DNA of 64,000 nt from Pelomonas sp963422775 (GTDB lineage Bacteria; Pseudomonadota; Gammaproteobacteria; Burkholderiales; Burkholderiaceae_C): NCBI GenBank assembly GCA_963422775.4, contig CAUJSJ030000157.1, positions 1 through 64,000 of the forward strand, in the 5' to 3' direction. The notes under the pieces were generated by a model. It was not told the origin of the DNA, searched no databases, and saw only the letters and a program-made list of their open reading frames with translations. Made by a program: the position numbers and the translations under genes. The stretch's first letter is position 1. Each line of letters opens with the position of its first letter. Shown one piece after another: positions 1 through 8,876 of this stretch.

Positions 1-2332
1 TGACACGCGACTCGGCCGCGCTCGGGCTGGAGGTCCTTGTTCGTCCCCCGCACGACGGTGCCGGACCGTGATCAGCTCGTTGTTGCGAGCGGGGTCGACA
101 AGGCGGAAGTCCAGGGCATCCGACGCGCTGTCGTCGACATGGGTCTGCAGCACGGTCGGTGGCTTGAAGGAGCCCGCCGCAGAGCCTCGGATCAGCAGGC
201 TCCGCGTCGGCCGGACTTCAATGCCGCCTTGGAAGGTGCTTGCCGCGCCGAAGTCGCTGTAGCTGTCTCGGCGCGCTGCCACCGTCACGGCGGCCAGGTC
301 CCAACTGTTGCGTCCGCTGTCACCGCCATTCAACAGCGGCGCGCGAACTTCCGCATAGGTTGCCGAACTGCTGCGGCTGCCATGGACCTGCGAGTCCTGG
401 CTCGGGATGGACATGTCGTACCAGTCCCGCACCGCCTCGGCGCCGACGATGGCATCCACCGGCCCGGCCCACAACCGGCCCAGGCTGCCCGCGCACAATT
501 CCGCTAACCTGGTCCTTGCGGCCGCGGTCCCGACGGACCGTGTCGGACCAGATGCCGTGAAGCAATTCGTCATTGGCAGCACGCCCCGACGTGAAGACGT
601 TGAGGGTCGACGCCGGATCGGTCCTCGCCAGCGCCGCGTTCACAGCACGGCCGTATTTCGCGTGTCCATCCAGCTGTCGGCGCCGCCCTGGTCCCGACTG
701 GTGGACACCGTCAGCTCGGCCTCCCAATCACCGGCCAACTCGCCCCTTTACTCCTGCCAGGGCGCGGGTGAACCGGCTGTGGCGCGCATACCCTTGCGTG
801 CCGTTCTCCGCGCCGAGTACGGCCTTCACTCTGACATCGACGCCGAAGGGATTGAACGGATTTGCCGCAGGCACCAGGACGCTGGGCAGCGGCAAGCCTT
901 TGCCTGGCGCGTACATGCGATCCTTGACCAGCGTGAGCTCGCCAAATGCGGACCAACTGCCCGCGATCCGATGCTCAGCCTGAGCATGCAGCGCGAAGGG
1001 TCTCACTGCCGTGGACGAGCGCGACGCCGCCGCCAGTCGCGTAGAGGTTGCAGAGATTCTCCGCGCGCGCCGTGGCCTGGAAGTCGGACCGACTCAGCGT
1101 CTGCCCTGGAGCAACGCTAGGTATGGCTGCGAAGCTGGCGCCCAGACCGGGCAGGTTGGAACCGTCCGCTGTGCGCACAGTGCCGGGCGCGCAGTAGGTC
1201 AACCGCTCGTCGTCCCCGCCGAACCGGCTGTAGTCGGCATCTCTGAAGAAGGCGCGGTCTAGCATGGTCAGCGGCGATGCCCGGTTGTATGAGCCCATGA
1301 CGACGTAGCTGCCGTCGGCTGATCGCCCGCCGGTGGCCAATGAGACCCCTCCGTCCGAAAAGCCCCGACCGCCGCCGATGCGCGTCGCAAGCGACTGCCC
1401 GTCCACCGCCTTTTTCAGAATGATGTTGACCACCCCCGCCAACGCGTCGCCGCCGTAGACCGCAGACGAGCCGGACGGCACGACTTCGATGCGATCGATC
1501 GCCGCGAGAGGGATGAGGTTCAGGTTGAAGACGCTGCCGGTAGAGGAACCCACGGCCTGGACCTTGCGCCCGTTGATCAGAACCAGCGTGGTGCCGAGGG
1601 GCAGACCACGCAGTTGGACGGTGCCCTGCCCATAGGTGCTGCTGAAAGCGCCCTCCCCGGCCGAAGCGGAGACCTCGGTCAGGCTGGCCAGATATCGCTG
1701 CAAACTGGGCTGCCCGCTCTTCTCGATGTCCTTGGCCGTGTAAACGTTGACAGGCGCCGGTCCTTCAGCGTCGACGCGCCGGAGTCGCGAGCCGGTGACT
1801 TCGACACGTGTGAACGACTCGATCCTGGGCTCGCCCGCGCCGGGATCGCTCGCCGACGTCGATGGGGACTTGCCTGTCACTTCTTCATCGGCCGACGCCT
1901 GCACACCGGTGGACTGAGACGCCACATCGCTGGTGCGAAGCAAGGCTGGTCCGCTGCCTGCCGAAGGCGCGGCAGCAGGCTGCACTGCCCGCCTCACAAC
2001 CACGACGCCCTCTGGCGATACCGCGGATTCAAGTCCGGTGTCCTTCACACGCTGCTGCGATGGCCTCCGCGCCAGACAGCCCGCCCCGAAACTGCCTTCG
2101 CGGTATGCCCCGCGACGATCCGTGAATCAAAGGTCACCGGCACACCGGTGACCCGCGATATCGCCCGTAGGGCGGCGCCCATGTCCTGGGAAGGCTGCTC
2201 GATCTGGTACCGCGCTGCGAGCGTGGGTTCGGCCGCATCGGCGAGTGAACAACCCACGAGCAGTGACATGGCGAGGGGAACAGGGAGCCAGCTCGCTTGT
2301 CTGCGGCTCCGGGCTATCGGCTTTGTGAGCAT
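1..2332 (-). pseudogene. FecA-type TonB-dependent receptor with STN domain, multiply frameshifted, cut by window edge
   Basis: Reading leftward from ATG at 2332, a signal peptide leads into an STN (secretin/TonB short N-terminal) domain ending near 2090. The plug and first barrel strands follow in another frame (about 2048-990; plug text such as LRGLPLGTTLVLINGRKVQ and a YGGDALAGVVNII-type segment). Barrel sequence continues in other frames at about 1006-728, 720-620, 620-500 and 320-60, and a typical NKDLQPERG barrel motif appears in yet another frame near 50-20. At least five frame changes are needed, so no full receptor can be made. FecA-type transducers import ferric chelates across the outer membrane and signal to FecR through the STN domain. 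The adjacent fecR and fecI genes fit that role. Decay versus local sequence error cannot be separated from the sequence alone. Confidence 0.85.
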
Positions 2333-2410
2333 CTCGTGCCCTTTCTATGTTGTCGTCGGATTGACAACTAGATGACGGGTCTGTCGAGAGAAAAATGGGC
2401 AGTGCTTCCC

Positions 2411-3476
2411 CTAGCCGCTTTTTTCCAGCTCCAGCCGTCCATCGACTTCGCGGACCCTCAAGCCATGCAACATCGCGACGGCGTTGGCAAAAGCGACGCT
2501 GTCTCCCGTCTTGAAGACACCGCTGACATCGAGCTGCTCCAGGCCCATGTCTTTTGACAACGTGATCTGTGTTCGGCTGTAGCGATTCATTTCAATCGAC
2601 AGCCATCGACAGCGGCGTCGCCTGGAACGAGACCTCGTTGCGCTTCCAGGCCATAGCCCGCTCAAGGTTTGGGCGATCCAGCCTGGATTCGACAGCGGAG
2701 GTCGGCACGCTTCGTCGGAGATCAAGCGTCAACCGATCGCCAGGCTTGAGCGTGACGGACTCTCTCGGTGCAACGCCCCCCCCCCCCCCCCCGACCGTCG
2801 GCCGGACGTTCACCTGGCCCTCCACAAGCGTCACCACGAGGGCGTCGTCCCGCTTGGGTCCGTCCAGGAAGCGCACGGAGAAGGCAGTGCCCACGGCGAT
2901 GACCTCGTTGGCGCCGGCACGCACGACGAACGGACGCGCAGGATCCTTGGCCACCTCGAAGAACGCCTCCCCGCCCCGGACTTCGACCGTGCGCCGCTTG
3001 GCATCGAAGTCGACGCGCAGGTGGGTGTCCGTGTTCATCAGCATCCGCGAGCCGTCATCGAGCAGAATGGAGCGGCTTTCCCCAACCGCCGTGGCGTAAA
3101 CGCCCTGCTCTCGCCACTGGACAAGCATCAGTCCGCTGGCGGCAAGCACCAACAGGCACGCGGGTGCGGCCCACCGCCAACTGAAGCTGCGCCCGCGCGG
3201 CCGGTCGGCCTCGCGAAGTTCTTTTTCCAACATGAATTTCCGCGCGCCCTCGCTGCGCGGAATCGCTTCCCACACGTCCGTCGTCTTCTCGAACGCCTCC
3301 CGATGCGCCGGAGAGCGCTGCTGCCATTCGCGAAACGAATCTTCCATGGCCCGATTTCGGTCAGGCCCATGCAGCACAGTGATCCACACCGCCGCTTCTG
3401 CGGCGATCTCAGGCGTCACCCTCGTCTGATCGCCAGGGTTTTGAGGCGCGCGAGGACCCGTACCCGGAATACTCAT
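2411..3476 (-). pseudogene. fecR: FecR-type anti-sigma/iron sensor, frameshifted near the C-terminus
   Basis: The start ATG at 3476 overlaps the fecI stop in an ATGA arrangement, so translation is coupled. The N-terminal DUF4880-like cytoplasmic part (IAAEAAVWITVLHG) is followed by one membrane segment at about residues 110-128 and a periplasmic FecR domain (SILLDDGSRMLMNTDT, GEAFFEVAKD). The frame ends at 2592, but typical C-terminal FecR sequence (FKTGDSVAFANAVA) continues in the next frame to 2411. One extra T in the coding strand near 2597-2600 (GTC GAT TGA instead of GTC GAT GAA) explains the break. A run of 17 G on the coding strand lies inside the gene and encodes six glycines. FecR passes the FecA signal to FecI. 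Confidence 0.85.
2776..2792. repeat. 17-base C homopolymer inside fecR
   Basis: An uninterrupted run of 17 C on the plus strand (17 G in the fecR coding strand). It is read as six consecutive Gly codons with the frame intact on both sides. Runs this long are slippage-prone, and any change not a multiple of three would truncate FecR after its first periplasmic half. Confidence 0.95.
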
Positions 3477-3958
3477 GGGTACCAACCTTGCATCCAGGCT
3501 GTCACCTTGAACATGGCCCTGGAGACGATGTGCTGAACCGTGCTGACGTGCAGCTTGTGTCGGGCCGCGATCTGTTCGTAGCTCAGACCTTCCATGCGGT
3601 GTTCGTACACCATCTGCCTGGCGCGATCGGTCAGGCGCGCCATGCAAGCTTCGAAGCGGCGGGCCTGTTCGCGGCTGAGAACGGCGTCTTCCACGCTCGG
3701 CATGGGATCAATGAGCACGACGTTCTCGAGCTGTTCCGCATCGCCCCGGCTCTCGCGCTCGCGATGGTGGTCGATCGAGATGTTCAGCGCCGTTTTCATG
3801 AAGAGGCCCTGCAGATTTTCTACGTGGTTCTCTTTCGCGTAGTCGGTCACACGCACAAAGGCATCCTGCAGAAAGTCCTCTGCGTCTGCCTCCGTCCGGC
3901 CTCGCCGAAGAAGCGCGGCCTTCGCGTCGGAGAATAGCTTCAACCAGTCGATCTTCAT
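3473..3958 (-). CDS. fecI: FecI-type ECF sigma factor
   Basis: 161 residues. Sigma-70 region 2 lies in the first 80 residues (DAEDFLQDAFVRV, then LFMKTALNISIDHHRERE). Region 4 lies at about 105-150, with a helix-turn-helix in YEQIAARHKLHVSTVQ. The length is usual for ECF sigma factors. Stop and the fecR start overlap (ATGA at 3473-3476), as expected of a sigma/anti-sigma pair. It would direct RNA polymerase to the receptor promoter when iron chelate is sensed. It is the only intact member of this cluster, so its normal control through FecR and FecA is probably lost. Confidence 0.93.
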   Translation of the reverse strand: MKIDWLKLFSDAKAALLRRGRTEADAEDFLQDAFVRVTDYAKENHVENLQGLFMKTALNISIDHHRERESRGDAEQLENVVLIDPMPSVEDAVLSREQARRFEACMARLTDRARQMVYEHRMEGLSYEQIAARHKLHVSTVQHIVSRAMFKVTAWMQGWYP

Positions 3959-3969
3959 GGCAATACCCG

Positions 3970-4788
3970 CTAGGCCAACGTAGGTGCGCCTAGGGCACGA
4001 CCCGATATCGGCGCAATGCGGCCGGAAGGCAACGGACAGGTGTCGCGCGCAAGTCGCCTTGCCTGACGCTCACGCTCAAGCTGTCGGTCGGCGCGCTGCA
4101 ACGCGGCAGCGACAAACGCGAATGCTTCACTGGCGTCGGCGAATGGACCATGTCGATGGATCGCTCGCATCAAACGCTCCTGCACCTCCATGGCAGTTCG
4201 GTCCACCGATCGGACGAGCCACCGATACGGTTCGGGGAGCGTAAACAACGGCTGTAATGCTGCTACCGCCTCGCCCCACCGCTCAAGGATCTTTGGGTAT
4301 CTTTCACGCCGGTCAGCGCTTGAATTTTTAGGAGGTGAGACCGTCTCAGAGGCTGCGGGATCAGCCACCGCGGCTCGAAGTAGGCGCGACATGGCCGGAC
4401 GATCCGCTGACCTCACCGAAGACAGCGCGTCGGCGAGCAACTGTTCGATGGACGGCAATTCGACAGCGCGCGGATACGCCTCGATGAACGCTGGCTGCAA
4501 CGACGGCAAATCACCCACGGCGTACGTGACGTACTCGACTCCGCGGTCATAGAGGCGACCGAACACTTCGGCGGGGATCACGCCCTCATCGTTCGAGCTC
4601 CACGCGCCCAAGATCTCGCGGTCCCCGTTGATCAACGTCCCGAGCGCCCAACCAATCTTTCGGTTTGGCGCGACCGCGACCGTGCCCGAAAGACGTGAAG
4701 CGGCGCTGAAGACGACCACCGCGTAGCGCTTGCATAGCGGACGACATAGCCACTTATCGCTACCTACGACTGCGTCCAAGTTCTTCAT
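3970..4788 (-). CDS. Mutator/IS256-like transposase derivative, probably inactive
   Basis: 272 residues. The order of landmarks follows the catalytic half of IS256/Mutator transposases: GTLINGDREILGAWSS, then LYDRGVEYVTYAVGDLPSL, then a conserved C-terminal block with RYPKILERWGEAVAAL, LFTLPEPYRWLVRSVDR and VQERLMRAIHRHGPF. IS256 transposases are about 400 residues; here the N-terminal DNA-binding half is missing. The strand that normally carries the first catalytic Asp reads YAVVVFSA with no Asp. The second Asp (VGDLP) and a candidate Glu (AMEVQERL) remain. It is therefore a fossil or a repurposed protein rather than a working transposase. The frame is open over its whole length, which favours some retention. 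Family placement is by motif order only. Confidence 0.6.
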   Translation of the reverse strand: MKNLDAVVGSDKWLCRPLCKRYAVVVFSAASRLSGTVAVAPNRKIGWALGTLINGDREILGAWSSNDEGVIPAEVFGRLYDRGVEYVTYAVGDLPSLQPAFIEAYPRAVELPSIEQLLADALSSVRSADRPAMSRLLRAAVADPAASETVSPPKNSSADRRERYPKILERWGEAVAALQPLFTLPEPYRWLVRSVDRTAMEVQERLMRAIHRHGPFADASEAFAFVAAALQRADRQLERERQARRLARDTCPLPSGRIAPISGRALGAPTLA

Positions 4789-4843
4789 CCAGCACTCCTC
4801 AACCGGTTTCCGGCAGCCGCTAGCGCACTGTTTTCTGTCGCAC

Positions 4844-4864
4844 CAGCATCGAATTTCGATGCTG
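4844..4864. repeat. 21-bp near-perfect palindrome upstream of IS110
   Basis: Arms CAGCATCGAA (4844-4853) and TTCGATGCTG (4855-4864) are exact reverse complements around one T. It lies 56 bp upstream of the Mutator-like gene start and 160 bp before the IS110 transposase. It could be an operator, or the kind of palindromic target that IS110-family elements often enter. Confidence 0.7.
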
Positions 4865-4907
4865 CCACACCCTATGAGTTAAATCTAGACAAGATGGCTT
4901 CGTGATG

Positions 4908-5023
4908 TCGGGCGGCCCGACCCCTGCGATGCCGTAGGTTGCAGGCGCAAGGGCTGCAGAGCTACACCAAGGCACCCGGCAGGCGGTCTGCCGGGGCGTT
5001 GCGAGTGAGCAAGGAGTCGGGCC
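4908..5023 (+). ncRNA. Candidate IS110 bridge RNA region (structured leader)
   Basis: The non-coding stretch before the IS110 transposase holds three hairpins in a row: TCGGG/CCCGA at 4908-4920, CCTGC/GCAGG at 4923-4945, and CCCGGCA/TGCCGGG at 4975-4995. IS110-group elements are known to express a bridge RNA with target- and donor-binding loops from the non-coding end upstream of the transposase gene. Position and folding potential fit this; loop complementarity to the flanks was not established. Confidence 0.4.
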
Positions 5024-6178
5024 ATGGGCAAGGAATCTAGCACCCTGTTCGTCGGGTTGGACGTCCACAAGGACAGCATCGACATCGCCGTGGCGGACGC
5101 GCCGCGCGACGCCGAGATCCGGCATGTCGGCAGCATCAAGGGCGATCTCGCGTCCCTGGACAAGGCCGTGCGCAAACTCGTCAGTCGCGGCCAGCCGCTG
5201 CACATCGTCTACGAAGCCGGCCCGTGCGGCTTTGTCATCCAGCGCCACCTCTGCGCCCAGGGCCTGCGCTGCGATGTGGTCGCCCCGTCCAGCATCGCCC
5301 GCCCACCTGGCGAGCGCATCAAGACCGACCGGCGCGATGCCATGCTGCTGGCCCGGCTCGCGCGCTCGGGCGACCTCTCGGTGGTGCGCGTGCCCGATGC
5401 GGCCGACGAATCCGTGCGTGACCTAGTGCGTGCCCGCGAGGACGCCGTGCGTGAGCAGCGCAATGGCCGTCACCGCCTCAAGGCGCTGCTGCTGCGCAAC
5501 GGCATTCCCTACGCCGGCAAGTCCTCGTGGACGGCGGCGCACCTGCGCTGGCTGGCCACGGTCAAGCTCGGCCATACGGCCCAGCAGATCGCCTTCCAGG
5601 AATATCTGCACGCCATCACTCAAGCCGGCGAGCGCATCGCCCGCTTAGAGCAGGCGCTGCGCGACGCGCTGCCGCACTGGCGCTTGCTGCCCGTGGTGCA
5701 GGCGCTGCAAGCCCTGCGCGGCGTGCAGTTGATCGCGGCGATGACGCTGGTGGCGGAGTTGCAGGACTTCCTGCGCTTCGAGTCGCCGCGCCAGTTAATG
5801 GCCTACCTGGGACTGGTGCCCACGGAGCACAGCTCCGGCCCCAAGCGCCGGCAAGGCGCGATCACCAAGGCGGGCAACAGCGCAGCGCGACGCATGCTGG
5901 TCGAAGTGGCCTGGCATTACCGGATGGAGCCCCGGGTGAGTCCGATCATCGCGGCACGCCAGGACGGGCTGCCCGAGTGCGTGACGCAGATCGCGTGGAA
6001 GGCGCAGACGCGGCTGTGCAACAAGTTCAAGCGCTTGAGCGCGCGCCGGCTCATGAAGACCAAGGCCGTGGTGGCGGTGGCGCGCGAGCTGGCCGGGTTC
6101 GTGTGGGCGATCGGGCGCGAGGTGCAGCTCTCGGGCTGGGCGGGCATCAAGCCACCGCTGCCGGTGGTAGCCGCGTGA
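5024..6178 (+). CDS. IS110-family transposase (DEDD/Ser recombinase)
   Basis: 384 residues, full family length. The N-terminal RuvC-like DEDD domain shows Asp13 (VGLDVHKDSI), Glu64 (IVYEAGPCGF) and Asp102/Asp105 (KTDRRDAMLLARL). The C-terminal transposase-20 domain (about 215-320) has LIAAMTLVAEL and YLGLVPTEHSSGPKRR, then the conserved Ser region KAGNSAARRML. The enzyme works with a bridge RNA to join element ends to a target by recombination. The frame and all four acidic residues are intact, so it could be active. It separates the decayed fec region and Mutator-like gene from the XRE/LigD region. Confidence 0.95.
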   Translation: MGKESSTLFVGLDVHKDSIDIAVADAPRDAEIRHVGSIKGDLASLDKAVRKLVSRGQPLHIVYEAGPCGFVIQRHLCAQGLRCDVVAPSSIARPPGERIKTDRRDAMLLARLARSGDLSVVRVPDAADESVRDLVRAREDAVREQRNGRHRLKALLLRNGIPYAGKSSWTAAHLRWLATVKLGHTAQQIAFQEYLHAITQAGERIARLEQALRDALPHWRLLPVVQALQALRGVQLIAAMTLVAELQDFLRFESPRQLMAYLGLVPTEHSSGPKRRQGAITKAGNSAARRMLVEVAWHYRMEPRVSPIIAARQDGLPECVTQIAWKAQTRLCNKFKRLSARRLMKTKAVVAVARELAGFVWAIGREVQLSGWAGIKPPLPVVAA

Positions 6179-6573
6179 AGGTCGTCCTGATGAACAGCGC
6201 CGCGCCAAGGAGGTGACACACCCGCATTTGCACCAGAGGCCGGACGGGGAACGCGGCGCAGCCGCGGCCATCAAGGGAACCCTCGACCACGTTATTGAGC
6301 GTGAACGCCGCGCGAGTGGCCGGATCGACCTCAGCCCCTAGACCGAAGGCAGCCCTGCGACGAACACTTGTCTTGAGGTAGCCAACCCTCGCATATCAGC
6401 ATGATCAACCGTCGCGCATCCACATCGGGTGGCAACTCAGGCTCCGTCGCGTTCCCCGTCCGGCAACAGGTTCAGTTCAATATCTGCACCGCAGAGGACC
6501 GGGTCTTGCCGCTTGACAGGAAGAAGCCATATCAACGTGGTTGTCATGTCTTGCAAATTTGACGCTTCCGTCC
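6179..6573. other. Intergenic region after IS110; no gene recognised
   Basis: Holds the right flank of the IS and the promoter region of the XRE gene. On the minus strand an open stretch of about 60 codons (roughly 6410-6225) lacks a start and runs toward the IS. It may be a gene end interrupted by the IS, but nothing in it was recognised. Confidence 0.4.
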
Positions 6574-6915
6574 ATGGAGAAGCGTTCAATTCAGCGAGGC
6601 AGGCCGGCAGGCACGAAGACCTTCGATGCGGTGCCTGCGAAGGCCTTCGGTGCAGCGGTCGCTGCCCTCAGAACCGAAGATGGAATCGCGCAGGAAACGT
6701 TGGCTCTCATGACGGGCATTGAGCGGTCACACATGGGAAAGATCGAACGAGGACTGCACGCGCCACCCCTCGTGCTCATCCTTCGCATCGCGAAGGCTTT
6801 GGGCCGCAGCGCAGGTGAACTCATGCTTGAAACGGAAGCACGCCTACCCTCTTCATGGGAAGACGCTGGGAGCGCGTCCGCCGCGCCAGCAAAATCCAAG
6901 GACTCGGCCAAGTGA
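6574..6915 (+). CDS. XRE-family helix-turn-helix regulator
   Basis: 113 residues from ATG at 6574; a TTG at 6541 would add 11 residues. An HTH_3 domain at about residues 25-80 reads AVAALRTEDGIAQETLALMTGIERSHMGKIERG, with the classic Q-E-LA-TGI...S-IE pattern. LILRIAKALGRSAGELM closes the domain. The short hydrophilic tail is probably disordered. A repressor-like DNA-binding role is known for the family; the target is unknown. The gene stands alone, with the remnant LigD sequence converging from the right. Confidence 0.85.
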   Translation: MEKRSIQRGRPAGTKTFDAVPAKAFGAAVAALRTEDGIAQETLALMTGIERSHMGKIERGLHAPPLVLILRIAKALGRSAGELMLETEARLPSSWEDAGSASAAPAKSKDSAK

Positions 6916-6984
6916 AGGATTGGACAGCGGCGATCGGGCTTTGCGCTTGGCTGCCCTCATTCCGAGCATCTTGAACCCCTCGAT

Positions 6985-7612
6985 CTAGGTTTGCCGGCTC
7001 TTCCAATAGTCGAGCCACGGATTGCCGGTCTCGGACTCCACATACTGCCTCGCAGTCAAGATCGTCCAGCGGCTGCCACCCTTGAGCTCAGCCAACTGAT
7101 CCCGGCTCACCGGAATCAACACGTCCGGCCCTGGCCTGGCACGTGCAGAGAACGCGGCCCCGTCGTCCGGCCGTGTCCGCTGCGCACGTAGCCGGTGAAC
7201 ATACTCCCGACGCGCTTGCCTCCAACGTTGTTGGCGACGAAGCGCTGCGGCATGGTCTCGGCCATGTGTGCGTCACCACGCCCACGAGAATTCCTTCATC
7301 TTCTCGTAGTCGGGCCCCGGCGTCAGCGCCAAGACCACATACAGGCCGTTGCCGCCACTGGTCTTGACCCAGCAGCCAGCTCAAGTTGCTTAAGCATGAT
7401 TCGAGCAAGGGGCCGCTTCCTGCAGGTGTGCCCAGGTCACGTCGTCGCCTGGGTCGAAGTCAGGGTCGAGGTCGAAGACGAGGCGGCCGGGCTCGTCAAC
7501 CAGCTTGGTCATCGAGGTTCAGGTGTGAAACTCGATGACGTTGAGCCGCGGCGCGCCGATAAACTCTTCCGCAACGTCTGCGGGCAGCGTCAGTCGGCAC
7601 ACCAATCAAACA
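6985..7612 (-). pseudogene. Remnant of LigD-type DNA polymerase/primase domain
   Basis: Reading leftward, the text matches the polymerase domain of DNA ligase D in order: PADVAEEFIGAPRLNVIEFHT, a stop where Trp is expected (TGA at 7521-7519), RLVFDLDPD, then VKTSGGNGLYVVLALTPG in a second frame. NNVGGKRV-like and SGHGRTTGP-like segments follow, and finally VSRDQLAELKGGSRWTIL closes with TAG at 6985-6987. At least three frame changes and one nonsense codon are needed. LigD polymerases act in bacterial non-homologous end joining with Ku; the catalytic DLDPD and SGGNG signatures survive as fossils. No Ku or ligase part is nearby. The identification rests on motif order. Confidence 0.75.
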
Positions 7613-7618
7613 AGCAGC

Positions 7619-8158
7619 ATGAAGAACAGCCGCAAGAACTACAAGCTTCGACCCCAGGACGCGTTCACCTCAAGCTTCTACGGGCTGTTGGGCCGTCTTG
7701 TGCATGCCCATGCCCAACTCGACTTCAACGTGGGTCTCCAGTTGAACTGGATGGGGCCATACCTCGGGCACGACGTGAAAGGACTCCTTCAGCCGACAAC
7801 GCCCTTTGCCCACCGCCTCGCCAGGCTAGAGGAATTGACTGAAGAACTCTTTGCGACCGCTGAGCCTGGTGCGTTGATCGAGTTCAAGGCCTGGTTCGCA
7901 GAGGCCGCCAGGCTCAAGCAGGTGCGCAACGACTATGTCCATGGGCGATGGAGTGTGCCCCGCAGCGCTTTCGAAACGCCGCCACGCATCGAGTTCGTAC
8001 CGCCGCACTGGAACATGGATCCAGAGGCTGCCGCCGACCCGATCGTGATGACGATCGACGAGCTGGAGCATGAAGTGGCTTCGCTGCAGCATCTCGCGGG
8101 CGAATATTTCAGGCTGACGAGAAAGTACGAGCGCTGGGCGACTACTCGCCCAGTTTGA
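7619..8158 (+). CDS. Hypothetical protein with HEPN-like RX4H motif
   Basis: 179 residues from ATG at 7619. The protein is mostly helical and soluble. Residues 103-108 read RNDYVH, which fits the R-X4-6-H signature of HEPN RNases, set in a helix KQVRNDYVHGRW as in many HEPN/AbiU2-like proteins. HEPN proteins often act as toxins or RNases in defence and stress modules, but no partner antitoxin or nucleotidyltransferase lies beside it. The motif alone is short and could be fortuitous. The gene begins just beyond the end of the LigD remnant, which is on the other strand. Confidence 0.55.
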   Translation: MKNSRKNYKLRPQDAFTSSFYGLLGRLVHAHAQLDFNVGLQLNWMGPYLGHDVKGLLQPTTPFAHRLARLEELTEELFATAEPGALIEFKAWFAEAARLKQVRNDYVHGRWSVPRSAFETPPRIEFVPPHWNMDPEAAADPIVMTIDELEHEVASLQHLAGEYFRLTRKYERWATTRPV

Positions 8159-8334
8159 AACCTGACTGCACGCCGGCAGCCAACCAACGCGCTCGGCCGC
8201 TGTCACGCCGCCTGCGCGCCGCTCGTGACGCAGGCTCCGCGCCGCCACTCGGTGGCAATTTGCCCCCGAATCCCGCAGTCCCAGGTCGTCCAGCGAGACC
8301 TACGCTCCTGTGAACACATTCAAAGGAGTCCACC

Positions 8335-8565
8335 ATGGGACATCCAGAGCAACAGGCCACCGCGTCGGAATTTTCCTCCGACCCGTCAGACACCCTGAGA
8401 CTGCCAAAGGTTCGGCAGCGCACTGGTCTTGGCCGCTCGACGATCTACCGCCTGATCGCCCAGGGCCGATTCCCGAGTGCAGTGCAACTGGCGCCTCGGG
8501 CCGTCGGCTGGCACAAGGCCGACATCGACGCGTGGCTCGAGGCCAGGCCGAAGGCAGCTCAGTGA
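8335..8565 (+). CDS. AlpA-family (MerR-like HTH) regulator
   Basis: 76 residues with a good ribosome site (AAGGAG, eight bases upstream). The core LPKVRQRTGLGRSTIYRLIAQGRFPSAVQLAPRAVGW followed by DIDAWLEARP is the diagnostic AlpA pattern: recognition helix, wing with R/G-W, then a W-containing tail. AlpA proteins are small activators or excisionase-like regulators in prophages and integrative elements, usually near integrase genes. None is in view, so its target is unknown. Its last codons overlap those of the convergent membrane-protein gene. Confidence 0.88.
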   Translation: MGHPEQQATASEFSSDPSDTLRLPKVRQRTGLGRSTIYRLIAQGRFPSAVQLAPRAVGWHKADIDAWLEARPKAAQ

Positions 8566-8876
8566 GCAGCGGCCGATACCCACAGGGCCAGCTTCATCAC
8601 AACGCCGCACACAAGCAGCAGTGCGACAGCGCGCACCACCCACCAGGTGGTGAACCAATACCGATGGTTGGTGAATAGAGCGCCAGACAGCCTGTACAGC
8701 GCAAACAACATGGCGACAATCGTCACCGTGCTGCCGCCTTCACCCAGATTGGGAATCTGGTGAACGAGGATCGCCCATCCAAGCGGCCAAGCCACTGCGT
8801 CTATCGCGGCAAGCAGACGGCGCCCTGGCCAATAGGGGGCGTCCGGACGCGGCTCGCGCTGTATGAAGACGATCAT
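8559..8876 (-). CDS. Small membrane protein of unknown function
   Basis: 105 residues from ATG at 8876. Predicted membrane segments are at about 22-40 (LLAAIDAVAWPLGWAILV), 50-66 (TVTIVAMLFALYRLSGA) and 78-100 (WWVVRAVALLLVCGVVM). The N-terminus is hydrophilic. No family was recognised. It is transcribed away from the luxR/virB side and shares the 8877-9294 promoter region with the gene at 9295. It may belong to the conjugative element backbone. Confidence 0.6.
   Translation of the reverse strand: MIVFIQREPRPDAPYWPGRRLLAAIDAVAWPLGWAILVHQIPNLGEGGSTVTIVAMLFALYRLSGALFTNHRYWFTTWWVVRAVALLLVCGVVMKLALWVSAAAH

Larger units (their letters stand above)
4870..6250 (+). mobile_element. IS110-family insertion sequence (ends not defined)
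   Basis: Defined by the intact transposase plus structured flanks. IS110 elements usually lack clear inverted repeats and target duplications, and no repeat pair marks the ends here, so both boundaries are approximate. A GCGGC/GCCGC hairpin lies downstream of the transposase near 6255. Confidence 0.5.
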
